Assembly: GCA_017475005.1 (NCBI GenBank)
Contig: JAFVGI010000002.1
Location: 1-54,095 of the forward strand
Direction of reading: 5' to 3'
Source: Prevotella sp.
GTDB lineage: Bacteria > Bacteroidota > Bacteroidia > Bacteroidales > Bacteroidaceae
Length of the DNA: 54,095 nt
The translations under genes were made by a program, and so were the position numbers. A model generated the notes under the pieces. It saw only the letters and a list, made by a program, of their open reading frames with translations, searched no databases and was not told where the DNA came from. Positions 36,161 to 43,893 of the stretch are shown here, piece by piece (within the stretch, counting starts at the first letter, position 1; every line of letters starts with the position of its first letter).

Positions 36161-37309
36161 ATGCATTATAAATTGTGCTTTATCTTTGCCCTTGCTGCCG
36201 TAACCTGTCAGGCACAACAGACGGAGGTGCCGTTGGTATATGACGTTGAGAATACGGGCAGCTGCTTCGCTCCTGCCACGATGCCCGATTATGACCAGTT
36301 GCCTGTTATCCATGAGCTGCCAGATGCTTTGGAGGGTGTCAATGACTTCTCTGACTGGGCAAGACGACGTAACTATATAGGACAGATGATACAGCATTAT
36401 GGCATCGGCACGAAGCCTGCGGCAGAGACTTGCCAGGTGAAGGCCCGCATGGAAGGTGATACGGCTTTGGTGGTTGATATAACGGTTGGTAATGAGACAC
36501 TGACTTTGCGTTCCACTATACGCTATCCGAAAGTGGAGCAGCCTCCTTATGCGCTGATGATTGGCACCAGCCATCTGTCGCTGCCTAAGCAGTTGTTCGA
36601 CAACCGTCCTATCGCCATAATGACTTTCCACGAGAAGCAGGTAAACGATTACGGACAATGGGGACCGCATCATGAAAGAGGCGAACATCCTTTTGACAGG
36701 TTGTATCCGAACCTCGTTGCCAATGGTGCCTATAGCGAATGGGCGTGGGGCCTAAGCCGCCTTATCGACGGACTGCAGCAGTTAGGTCCAGAGGTGACAA
36801 AGATTGATACACGCCGCATCGGTGTCTCCGGCTGTTCCTATGCCGGCAAGATGGCACTCTACTGCGGAGCCTTTGACGAACGCATAGCGCTGACTATAGC
36901 ACAGGAGCCTGGAGGCGGTGGCGCTGCTGCCTGGCGAAAATCGCATGAGTCGAAGGAGAATGTGGAGGATATTGACAAGACGGACTATCATTGGTTCCTT
37001 GAGAGCCAGCGCGAATACTTCAGCGGCGACAACGTATATCGCCTGCCATACGACCAGCATGAGTTGTGTGCTATGGTATGTCCGCGTGCCCTGTTGCTGT
37101 TGGGCAATCCTGATTACCCTTGGCTCTCTGATGCAGCAATGGTTCCTTCAGCAGAGGCTGCCAGCAAGGTGTGGCAACGCTTTGGCATTGCTGACCGCAT
37201 GGAATGTAGCATAGTAGGCGGGCATGGGCATTGCCAGTTACCCGAAAGCCAATGGCCCATGGTGCAGAAGTTTATTGACAAGTTCCTTATAACTAAGATT
37301 TTACAATAA
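36161..37309 (+). CDS. Family 15 carbohydrate esterase (glucuronoyl esterase)
   Basis: A 382-residue secreted alpha/beta hydrolase (signal peptide ending CQAQ). The nucleophile motif GCSYAGK (Ser226) is the CE15 form, with the family's acidic residue candidate Glu249 in QEPGGGG and a catalytic His in GGHGHC (355 or 357). CE15 enzymes cleave the ester between glucuronic acid on xylan and lignin alcohols, which suits a plant-fibre-degrading Prevotella-like organism. It is convergent with the GH29 gene; their ends overlap by 17 nt. Confidence 0.87.
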   Translation: MHYKLCFIFALAAVTCQAQQTEVPLVYDVENTGSCFAPATMPDYDQLPVIHELPDALEGVNDFSDWARRRNYIGQMIQHYGIGTKPAAETCQVKARMEGDTALVVDITVGNETLTLRSTIRYPKVEQPPYALMIGTSHLSLPKQLFDNRPIAIMTFHEKQVNDYGQWGPHHERGEHPFDRLYPNLVANGAYSEWAWGLSRLIDGLQQLGPEVTKIDTRRIGVSGCSYAGKMALYCGAFDERIALTIAQEPGGGGAAAWRKSHESKENVEDIDKTDYHWFLESQREYFSGDNVYRLPYDQHELCAMVCPRALLLLGNPDYPWLSDAAMVPSAEAASKVWQRFGIADRMECSIVGGHGHCQLPESQWPMVQKFIDKFLITKILQ

Positions 37310-39065
37310 TCTTGAACACTAACGAAGTGGCGAAATCCGGTTTGTTTGGGCAACTGATGATGAGACCGTCTGGGGTCTGACGCCATTTCAGTTTGCTGTC
37401 GCATCCTAACAGTGATACGTTCTTTACCTTCTCCTGTCCTTTCTTCAGGCTATGGATGGTTACCTGACTGTCTGCCTCTGGCACTGCCATAGTGAAGGCA
37501 TAGAGGCTGCCGTCTTTGCCTACGGTGAAGCGGATATCCTGTGGCGTGAACTTAAAATCGGCTTGTCGTTTGCCGAGACCGCCGCCGGGCAGTTTCTTCA
37601 GTTTGCCATTCTCCATCTCGCCTTCGCCGAGGGTGCGCCATGCCTTGCTGCCATAGACGGCTTCGCCATTGATTGCCATCCAACGGCCTACTTCTTCGAG
37701 CATGGTGACGCAGGCATCTTCAATGCTGCCGTCTGGACGCATGGGGATATTGAGGGCTGCATTGCCGTCGCGACAGATGGCTTCGATGATGAAGCGTATC
37801 ATAGAACCGGAATCGTATGTGAACCCTGGGGCATAGAACCAGTCGCCAACGGGGGCTTCTCGAATCCAAGGCTGCGAGGCGTTGATGGTGTCGGGGAAAT
37901 CAAACTCGGCTGTGTTCACAGCACCATTCGTCGGCTTGCGGAATTTGATGATGCTGAAGACATCCACCTTGCCGCGCTTCTTCAGTACGCGGTTGTAGTA
38001 GTCAGCCATCACTATCGGCATAGCGTTACACTTGTAACCGGTGCCAGTACCATCACCCGTAAAAGGTCCCTGTACGGTACCGTCGGTATAGATGAAGTCG
38101 GGGTCATAATGGGCTGTCACGTCCATCATGCGGAGGGCCCACTGCGTGGCATACCACTTGCAGTAATCCAAATGGCGGCTGAAGATACCAGCCTTGGGGG
38201 GTGACCAGGGAGAATGTGCCTTTTCTTCGACCGTCTCGTATTCACGCAGGTCGATGCCATAGAGCAGACGCGGGTCATATCCTTCCCACCACTTGCCTTT
38301 GCCGTCTGCCAAGGTGAGGTGTCCGTCGTAGGGCACACCCGCCTTTTCGCCGGATTTGTCAGCACCGAAAGCTGTCTGCCACCACCACCATGTATATTCG
38401 TGATGGAAGGTGACGCCATAGTGCATATTGTATTTATGACAGGCATCGACCCACTCACGCAGAATGTCGCGCTTCGGACCGATGTTCACCGAGTTCCACG
38501 GATGGTACTGTGAATTCCACAGGTCATAGTTGTCGTGATGGACACCCTGAATCATCAGAAAGCGTGCACCGGCCTTCTGGTAGAGTTTCGTCAGATACTC
38601 AGGATCGAGCTTTGTTGGATTCCAGTCGCGCAGCACCTCCTTATAACCCACCTCTGACGGATGACCGTAACGCTTCAGGTGGTTCTTATAGGCCTTGTGT
38701 TCCTCCTTATATAAATGACGCGCATACCAGTCACCACTCTCTCCAGCGGCTTGCGGACCGAAATGTACCCAGATGCCGAACTTGGCATCACGCAGCCATT
38801 GGGGAGTGCCGGGGTAGTTCTGTTCTATTGATGCCCAGTTGGCTTTGTAAGGGCCGTCGGTAATGGGGATGTCGAGCTGTACGTCAGCAAAGCTGTCGCT
38901 ATTGCCCATTTTCACTGACCCCACAGGTAGTGGTGCTGGATTCTCCGGGAACGCCGGCATTTGAGGCATCTCTCCATCCCTTAATGTCTGTGCCTGACTG
39001 CCACAAACTGTACAAGCCAACACCATAGTCATAAACCAATTCATATTTTTCATTATTTTCTTCAA
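37293..39065 (-). CDS. Family 29 alpha-L-fucosidase
   Basis: A 590-residue secreted enzyme (signal peptide ending GSQAQ). The GH29 barrel begins WLRDAKFGIWVHFGPQA, followed by WYARHLY, HHDNYDLWNSQYHPWNS and the nucleophile region YDPDFIYTDG. A C-terminal beta-sandwich follows. It removes alpha-linked fucose from host or plant glycans; the linkage is not readable. A TATCTTTG box lies upstream on the minus strand (39080-39087). The gene is divergent from an AraC-type regulator and is its most likely target. Confidence 0.88.
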   Translation of the reverse strand: MKKIMKNMNWFMTMVLACTVCGSQAQTLRDGEMPQMPAFPENPAPLPVGSVKMGNSDSFADVQLDIPITDGPYKANWASIEQNYPGTPQWLRDAKFGIWVHFGPQAAGESGDWYARHLYKEEHKAYKNHLKRYGHPSEVGYKEVLRDWNPTKLDPEYLTKLYQKAGARFLMIQGVHHDNYDLWNSQYHPWNSVNIGPKRDILREWVDACHKYNMHYGVTFHHEYTWWWWQTAFGADKSGEKAGVPYDGHLTLADGKGKWWEGYDPRLLYGIDLREYETVEEKAHSPWSPPKAGIFSRHLDYCKWYATQWALRMMDVTAHYDPDFIYTDGTVQGPFTGDGTGTGYKCNAMPIVMADYYNRVLKKRGKVDVFSIIKFRKPTNGAVNTAEFDFPDTINASQPWIREAPVGDWFYAPGFTYDSGSMIRFIIEAICRDGNAALNIPMRPDGSIEDACVTMLEEVGRWMAINGEAVYGSKAWRTLGEGEMENGKLKKLPGGGLGKRQADFKFTPQDIRFTVGKDGSLYAFTMAVPEADSQVTIHSLKKGQEKVKNVSLLGCDSKLKWRQTPDGLIISCPNKPDFATSLVFKIIVKS

Positions 39066-39130
39066 TTAAAAATCTGGTACAAAGATATAAAAATAGTGTG
39101 TATTATCATGGCATAATATTGTATTGTGAT

Positions 39131-39162
39131 AGGACAAAATCGTAAAATGATAATTTTGTCCT
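39131..39162. promoter_or_regulatory. Inverted repeat operator candidate between GH29 and AraC genes
   Basis: AGGACAAAAT (39131-39140) and ATTTTGTCCT (39153-39162) are perfect inverted 10-bp arms with a 12-nt spacer. It sits in the divergent promoter region, just upstream of the AraC gene's TACCTTTG box (39173-39180), and overlaps the place where the -33 element would be. Confidence 0.55.
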
Positions 39163-39189
39163 ATTTTTTTATTACCTTTGCACCGAGTT

Positions 39190-40059
39190 ATGATTAATAT
39201 ACCAATTGAATCTTTTAATCTCCAGATGCTAAACGTAGGTTTGGCACGCCATAATGGAGATTGGAACTGGAGCAACGTCAGTTCGCCTTTTACACGCATC
39301 TTTTACGTAAAAGAGGGTGAGGCATTGCTGCATCTGCCTGACAAGACAGTAAAGCTTCGTCCCGGATACCTTTACGTCATACCGCCTTATGTACTTCATT
39401 CGTATGAGTGTAATGGTATTTTCGTACATTATTATCTACATGTGTACGAAGGTTTCAAGAATGAGATGGATTTGATGGAATTATTTGATTTTCCCATCGA
39501 GGTGGAAGGCAGTCATGAAGACGAATCGCTGCTGTCGAGTATGTGTGAGCAATACCCTCAGGCACAATTACCGTCATATAATCCGGAGGTATATGACAAT
39601 GTGCTTCATACTACCAGCAATGCACGGCGGTATAATGATTTGTCGCTATGGCAGAAAATGGAACTTCGTGGGTCAATGCTGATGCTTTTCTCCCGTTTCT
39701 TGCGTTGTGCATCGCCACATTTGTGGACATCAGATGAGCGTATGAGACGTGTGCAGGAATATATACATTCACATATCTGTGAGGAGATAGATATTGATGA
39801 GCTGTCGGAAGTGGCTTGTATTACCAACACTTATCTGATTCGCCTTTTCAGAAAAGAATTTGGCATCTCTCCATTACAATATATAAATAAGAAAAAGGTG
39901 GAAAGGGCACAGTTGCTGCTCTGCACTACGGATATGCCTGTCAAAGAAGTGGCATACAGACTTGGTTTTAATGACCAGAGTTATTTCATACGTATGTATC
40001 GTAAGGTAACAGGGACTACACCGCAGGAATATCGTAAGCTGCACGGGCTGTCTAGGTAA
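39190..40059 (+). CDS. AraC-family transcriptional regulator
   Basis: About 289 residues starting at ATG 39190; an in-frame TTG 12 nt earlier falls in the promoter box and is rejected. The N-terminal half is a cupin-like sensing domain (FYVKEGEALLHLPDKTVKLRPGYLYVIPPY). The C-terminal 100 residues hold the two AraC helix-turn-helix motifs, ending with the signature EVAYRLGFNDQSYFIRMYRKVTGTTPQEYR. It probably responds to a sugar and controls the divergent fucosidase, by analogy with similar pairs. Confidence 0.88.
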   Translation: MINIPIESFNLQMLNVGLARHNGDWNWSNVSSPFTRIFYVKEGEALLHLPDKTVKLRPGYLYVIPPYVLHSYECNGIFVHYYLHVYEGFKNEMDLMELFDFPIEVEGSHEDESLLSSMCEQYPQAQLPSYNPEVYDNVLHTTSNARRYNDLSLWQKMELRGSMLMLFSRFLRCASPHLWTSDERMRRVQEYIHSHICEEIDIDELSEVACITNTYLIRLFRKEFGISPLQYINKKKVERAQLLLCTTDMPVKEVAYRLGFNDQSYFIRMYRKVTGTTPQEYRKLHGLSR

Positions 40060-40107
40060 TGGAAAAACCGCCTCGAAAAAAGTTTTTTCAAAAAAAAACC
40101 ACTTTTA

Positions 40108-40139
40108 TTTGGTGGTTTCAAAAAATTATTGTACCTTTG
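40108..40139 (+). promoter_or_regulatory. Promoter for tRNA-Phe
   Basis: TTTG at 40108-40111, 20 nt, then TACCTTTG at 40132-40139, about 70 nt before the tRNA. Confidence 0.65.
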
Positions 40140-40211
40140 CACCCGCAAACGAGGAAAAGGCGTTTTATCAGGGGTGGTAATTGGGTGACGTTTTTACTCG
40201 TTCTGCATTTT

Positions 40212-40284
40212 GGTGCCATAGCTCAGTTGGTAGAGCATCGGACTGAAAATCCGTGTGTCACTGGTTCGAATCCCGTTGGCACCA
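40212..40284 (+). tRNA. tRNA-Phe (GAA anticodon)
   Basis: A 73-nt cloverleaf: acceptor GGTGCCA pairs with TGGCACC, D arm GCTC...GAGC, anticodon loop CTGAAAA with anticodon GAA, T loop TTCGAAT. The CCA end is not encoded. A strong terminator follows immediately. Confidence 0.96.
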
Positions 40285-40286
40285 CA

Positions 40287-40324
40287 AAAGACCTCCAGAG
40301 TCATAACGACTTCTGGAGGTCTTT
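40287..40324 (+). terminator. Terminator after tRNA-Phe
   Basis: A 13-bp perfect stem (AAAGACCTCCAGA, 40287-40299, with 40312-40324) around a 12-nt loop runs straight into a T-run. Confidence 0.9.
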
Positions 40325-40368
40325 TTTTTTCTATAACCTTTAAACTATAACCGTTAACCGTTAAAAAG

Positions 40369-40441
40369 TCGGGGTGACCGGACTCGAACCGGCGACTCCT
40401 ACGTCCCGAACGTAGTGCGCTACCAACTGCGCTACACCCCG
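40369..40441 (-). tRNA. tRNA-Pro (CGG anticodon)
   Basis: Read on the minus strand, a 73-nt cloverleaf: acceptor CGGGGTG pairs with CACCCCG, D arm GCGC...GCGC, anticodon stem CTACG/CGTAG with loop TTCGGGA (anticodon CGG), T loop TTCGAGT. It is convergent with tRNA-Phe. Confidence 0.96.
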
Positions 40442-40443
40442 TT

Positions 40444-40478
40444 TGTGTAAAGTTTAACGTTTAACGTTTAACGTTTAA
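40444..40478. repeat. Tandem GTTTAAC simple repeat
   Basis: Copies of a 7-bp unit (GTTTAAC, each a near palindrome) lie between tRNA-Pro and lptB, followed by a CTTACCT run at 40488-40514. A diverged relative (AACCGTTAACCGTTAA) sits at 40348-40366. Confidence 0.75.
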
Positions 40479-40514
40479 AGTTTTCTCTTACCTCTTACTT
40501 CTTACCTCTTACCT

Positions 40515-41267
40515 CTATTCGAACTTCTTTTTCTGCAGGCGGAAGTTTGTGCCGAGATACTTCTCGCGTACAATATAATTATCTGCCAGTTCCTCTGGTG
40601 TGCCGTGAAAGAGTATCTTACCTTCGAAGAGGAGATATGCTCTGTCGGTAATGTTCAGCGTCTCGTGAACATTATGGTCGGTTATGAGGATACCGATATT
40701 ACGATGCTTCAGCTGCCATACTACTCGCTGTATCTCTTCTACGGCGATAGGGTCAACGCCTGCAAATGGCTCGTCGAGCATGATGAACTTTGGCTCGATG
40801 GCAAGACAGCGTGCTATCTCTGTGCGGCGGCGTTCACCACCAGAGAGACGGTCGCCAAGGTTGCGGCGAACCTTCTGGAGGGAGAATTCGCTGATGAGGT
40901 TTTCGAGCTTCTCAAGTTGCTTTTCGCGAGGGAGACCTGTCATCTCCAGAACACTAAGGATATTGTCTTCGACAGACATCTTGCGGAATACGCTGGCCTC
41001 CTGTGGCAGATATCCTACACCGTTGCGGGCATGCTCATAGACAGCCATAGAGGTAATCTCCTTGTCATCGATGAATACACGTCCAGCATTAGGGACTACC
41101 AATCCGGTAGTCATATAGAAAGAGGTTGTCTTGCCGGCACCATTAGGGCCCAACAGTCCTACGATTTCGCCTTGCCTCACATTGAAGGAGACATCGTTGA
41201 CGACAGTTCGCTTGCCGTAGATTTTTATGAGGCCTTCGGACCTAAGCGTTGACTGCTGCTCTGGCAT
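40515..41267 (-). CDS. lptB: LPS export ABC transporter ATP-binding protein LptB
   Basis: LptB is the cytoplasmic ATPase that drives lipopolysaccharide extraction with LptFG. The 250-residue protein has Walker [10 protein letters not shown], the signature [10 protein letters not shown], Walker [11 protein letters not shown] and the H-loop [24 protein letters not shown] is the usual N-terminus; the start at 41267 means a 26-nt overlap with the upstream flavoprotein gene. Partners are not in the window. Confidence 0.93.
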   Translation of the reverse strand: MPEQQSTLRSEGLIKIYGKRTVVNDVSFNVRQGEIVGLLGPNGAGKTTSFYMTTGLVVPNAGRVFIDDKEITSMAVYEHARNGVGYLPQEASVFRKMSVEDNILSVLEMTGLPREKQLEKLENLISEFSLQKVRRNLGDRLSGGERRRTEIARCLAIEPKFIMLDEPFAGVDPIAVEEIQRVVWQLKHRNIGILITDHNVHETLNITDRAYLLFEGKILFHGTPEELADNYIVREKYLGTNFRLQKKKFE

Positions 41268-42177
41268 CGTTGTACTCCTTTACTAAACGCTCCATAATGG
41301 TGCTGACAGGTTCTATACTCTTGATGGCAGAGGTTATCTGACCTATCTCCATCTCACCATTCTCTATGTCTCCATCAAAGATACCCCTGCGTGTTGCTTT
41401 CTCACCAAGTATCTCGAGCAATTCAGGTACCTCAGCACCGCGATTCTCTGCTTCTTCAAGGCGCTTATAAAGTCCATTCTTCACAAGGCGTGAAGGGGAG
41501 AGTTTCTTTAGGCACAGCATAGTATCGCCTTCCTCGAGATTGGTGCATGCCTGTTTGAAGGCATCGCTGGCGCTACTTTCTTCCGAGAGAGCAAAGAGGG
41601 TGCCTATCTGCACACCTTCTGCTCCCAGCACCTGTGCTGCGAGACATGCCTGACCAGAGGCGATGCCACCAGCGGCAATGAGGGGCAGGGTAGTGGCCTT
41701 GCGCACCTGAGGGATGAGACACATTGTGGTGGTCTCTTCCTTGCCATTATGTCCGCCTGCCTCAAAGCCTTCGGCAACGACAACATCGACACCGGCTTCT
41801 TCGCACTTGCGGGCAAACTTGGAAGAGCTGACTACATGTGCCACTATCATACCAGCATCGTGGAAACGCTGAGTGTATTTCTTTGGACTGCCAGCAGAGG
41901 TGAAGATAATCTTACAGCCCTCGCTGATTATCATATCGATGAGAGAGTCGATTTGCGGATACATCAGAGGCAGATTGATGCCCCAAGGCTTTGACGTAGC
42001 AGCCTTGAGCTTCTGAATATGCTCACGCAGCAAATCGACTGTCATGGTTCCTGCGCCAATAAGGCCCAGTCCTCCGGCATTACTAACTGCGGCTGCCAAA
42101 CGCCAACCGCTACACCAAGCCATACCTCCGGCAATGACTGGATATTGTATGCCAAATATTTCGGATATTCTGTTCAT
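41242..42177 (-). CDS. FabK/nitronate monooxygenase-family flavoprotein
   Basis: A TIM-barrel FMN protein of the 2-nitropropane dioxygenase/FabK superfamily: [32 protein letters not shown] near the N-terminus, [10 protein letters not shown] and [13 protein letters not shown] further on. Family members reduce enoyl-ACP (FabK) or oxidise nitronates; sequence alone does not decide which. I chose ATG 42177 (311 residues, MNRISEIFG) because a minus-strand TACCTTTG box (42187-42194) overlaps the longer start at 42189. The 3' end overlaps lptB. Confidence 0.82.
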   Translation of the reverse strand: MNRISEIFGIQYPVIAGGMAWCSGWRLAAAVSNAGGLGLIGAGTMTVDLLREHIQKLKAATSKPWGINLPLMYPQIDSLIDMIISEGCKIIFTSAGSPKKYTQRFHDAGMIVAHVVSSSKFARKCEEAGVDVVVAEGFEAGGHNGKEETTTMCLIPQVRKATTLPLIAAGGIASGQACLAAQVLGAEGVQIGTLFALSEESSASDAFKQACTNLEEGDTMLCLKKLSPSRLVKNGLYKRLEEAENRGAEVPELLEILGEKATRRGIFDGDIENGEMEIGQITSAIKSIEPVSTIMERLVKEYNDARAAVNA

Positions 42178-42342
42178 TTGTGTCTGCAAAGGTACAAAAA
42201 AAAATGCTCACAACATATTTAATGTCAAGAAATAAAGGTATTATTGCATTTTTTTAATTAAAAATGATGTCTATTTGTTAATAAATATATAATTTTGCGC
42301 CCGCAACAATTAAATATTATTAATATAAGAATAAAGAGTTGT

Positions 42343-43839
42343 ATGAAGAAAACATGGAAAATTGTAGCCATTGCGCTATTGGTAATTGCTAATGTATGCC
42401 CAGTAATGGCTGGTGGTATTATCACCAACACAAACCAGAATGTTGCTTTTTTGCGTAACCCAGCCCGTGACGGTGCCATCGACATTGATGGTGTTTACAC
42501 TAACCCTGCCGGCGTGGCTTTCCTGAAAGACGGTCTGCACTTGTCATTTAACTGGCAGGCTGCTTTCCAGACACGTACTATCGACACTACGAGTCCTTAC
42601 TTTGAGATGGGTGTTAAGAATAATGGCTCTGCTGCAAAGAGTTACGAAGGAAATGCGAGAGCTATGTTTATTCCTTCTCTGCAGGCTGCATATAATAAGG
42701 ATAAATGGTCTTTCCAATTTAACTTTGCTGTTACCGGTGGCGGTGGTAAGTGTGAATTTGACAACGGCCTGGGTTCTTTTGAGAATGCTGTAGGACAGAT
42801 TGCTTATAACTTGAAAGGCCTTGGTGTTACTAATTATGACTGCTCCGGCTATATGCAGGGTAAGCAGTATTACTTTGGTTTTACAATGGGTGCAGCATAC
42901 AAGGTGACAGACAACTTCTCTGTATATGGTGGTCTTCGTGTGCTTTATGGCATTGCAAGCTATAAGGCAAAGATTTATGATATCAGGGTAAAGACAGCAG
43001 GAAATGAGGATTTCCAGTCTTTCAACACATTCCTGACAGAGAATATTGATAACCTGAAGCTGAAGCAGTATGCTATGGAGCAGGCTGGCGCAACAGGTAC
43101 TCCTGCCTATGCAAAGGTTGTAGGTACTCTTCAGGCATTGGATAAGCTTGAGGCTTATCGCAATGGTGTAAACCTCTTGTCAAACCAAACCGGAACTGGT
43201 GTTGCTCCAATTCTTGGTGCTGACTTCAAATATGGAAAATTCAACTTTGCTGTGAAATATGAGTTCCGCACAAAGATGGCCATGAAGAATGAGTCAACTG
43301 TTGATAAGGTTTATGCTATCGATGCTGTGAACACTTATCTGGATGGATCAAAGGTAAGAGAGGATCAGCCTTCGTTGCTCGCTGTTGGTGTAGAGTATAG
43401 CCCAATTGAAAGTGTACGCATCAATGCTGGTTATCACCACTTCTATGACAAGAATGCCAAGAAGACATACTTCGTAAATTCTGTACGTTATGACAACAAG
43501 AACAGCCAGCTGAAGAAAGGTACTAACGAGTATTTAGGTGGTGTGGAGGTAGATATTACAAAGAAATGGACAGCAAGTGCCGGCTTCCAGATTACAAATT
43601 ACGGAAATACTGATGAGTTTATCAATGATATCTCTTTCGTAGTAAACTCTTGGAGCTTCGGTCTTGGTGCCAAGTATCAGGTGTCTGACAGACTGGCTGT
43701 ACAAGCTGCATTCTTCCAGACAAACTATGACAAATACACTACACAGGCAGTGATGGTAGAAGATCCAAAGGGTATGTTCCAGAATACTTTTGCAAGAACT
43801 AACAGAGTACTTGCTATAGGTGCAAACCTGGACTTCTAA
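42343..43839 (+). CDS. Outer-membrane transport protein of the OmpP1/FadL family
   Basis: A 498-residue protein with a signal peptide ending CPVMAGG, then NTNQNVAFLRNPARDGAIDIDGVYTNPAGVAFL, the N-terminal hatch-like region of FadL-type porins, and many amphipathic beta strands to the C-terminal LAIGANLDF. FadL-type porins import hydrophobic compounds such as fatty acids. The start is ATG 42343, not an earlier in-frame codon, because the signal peptide begins there (MKKTWKIVAIALLVIANV). A bidirectional terminator follows. Confidence 0.85.
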   Translation: MKKTWKIVAIALLVIANVCPVMAGGIITNTNQNVAFLRNPARDGAIDIDGVYTNPAGVAFLKDGLHLSFNWQAAFQTRTIDTTSPYFEMGVKNNGSAAKSYEGNARAMFIPSLQAAYNKDKWSFQFNFAVTGGGGKCEFDNGLGSFENAVGQIAYNLKGLGVTNYDCSGYMQGKQYYFGFTMGAAYKVTDNFSVYGGLRVLYGIASYKAKIYDIRVKTAGNEDFQSFNTFLTENIDNLKLKQYAMEQAGATGTPAYAKVVGTLQALDKLEAYRNGVNLLSNQTGTGVAPILGADFKYGKFNFAVKYEFRTKMAMKNESTVDKVYAIDAVNTYLDGSKVREDQPSLLAVGVEYSPIESVRINAGYHHFYDKNAKKTYFVNSVRYDNKNSQLKKGTNEYLGGVEVDITKKWTASAGFQITNYGNTDEFINDISFVVNSWSFGLGAKYQVSDRLAVQAAFFQTNYDKYTTQAVMVEDPKGMFQNTFARTNRVLAIGANLDF

Positions 43840-43861
43840 TTAGACCTTAGACATAAAAAAA

Positions 43862-43887
43862 AACGGCATCCTGAATGGGGTGCCGTT
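43862..43887. terminator. Bidirectional terminator between FadL-type gene and dsbD
   Basis: AACGGCA (43862-43868) pairs with TGCCGTT (43881-43887), with an A-run before and a T-run after, so it can stop transcription from both convergent genes. Confidence 0.85.
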
Positions 43888-43893
43888 ATTTTT

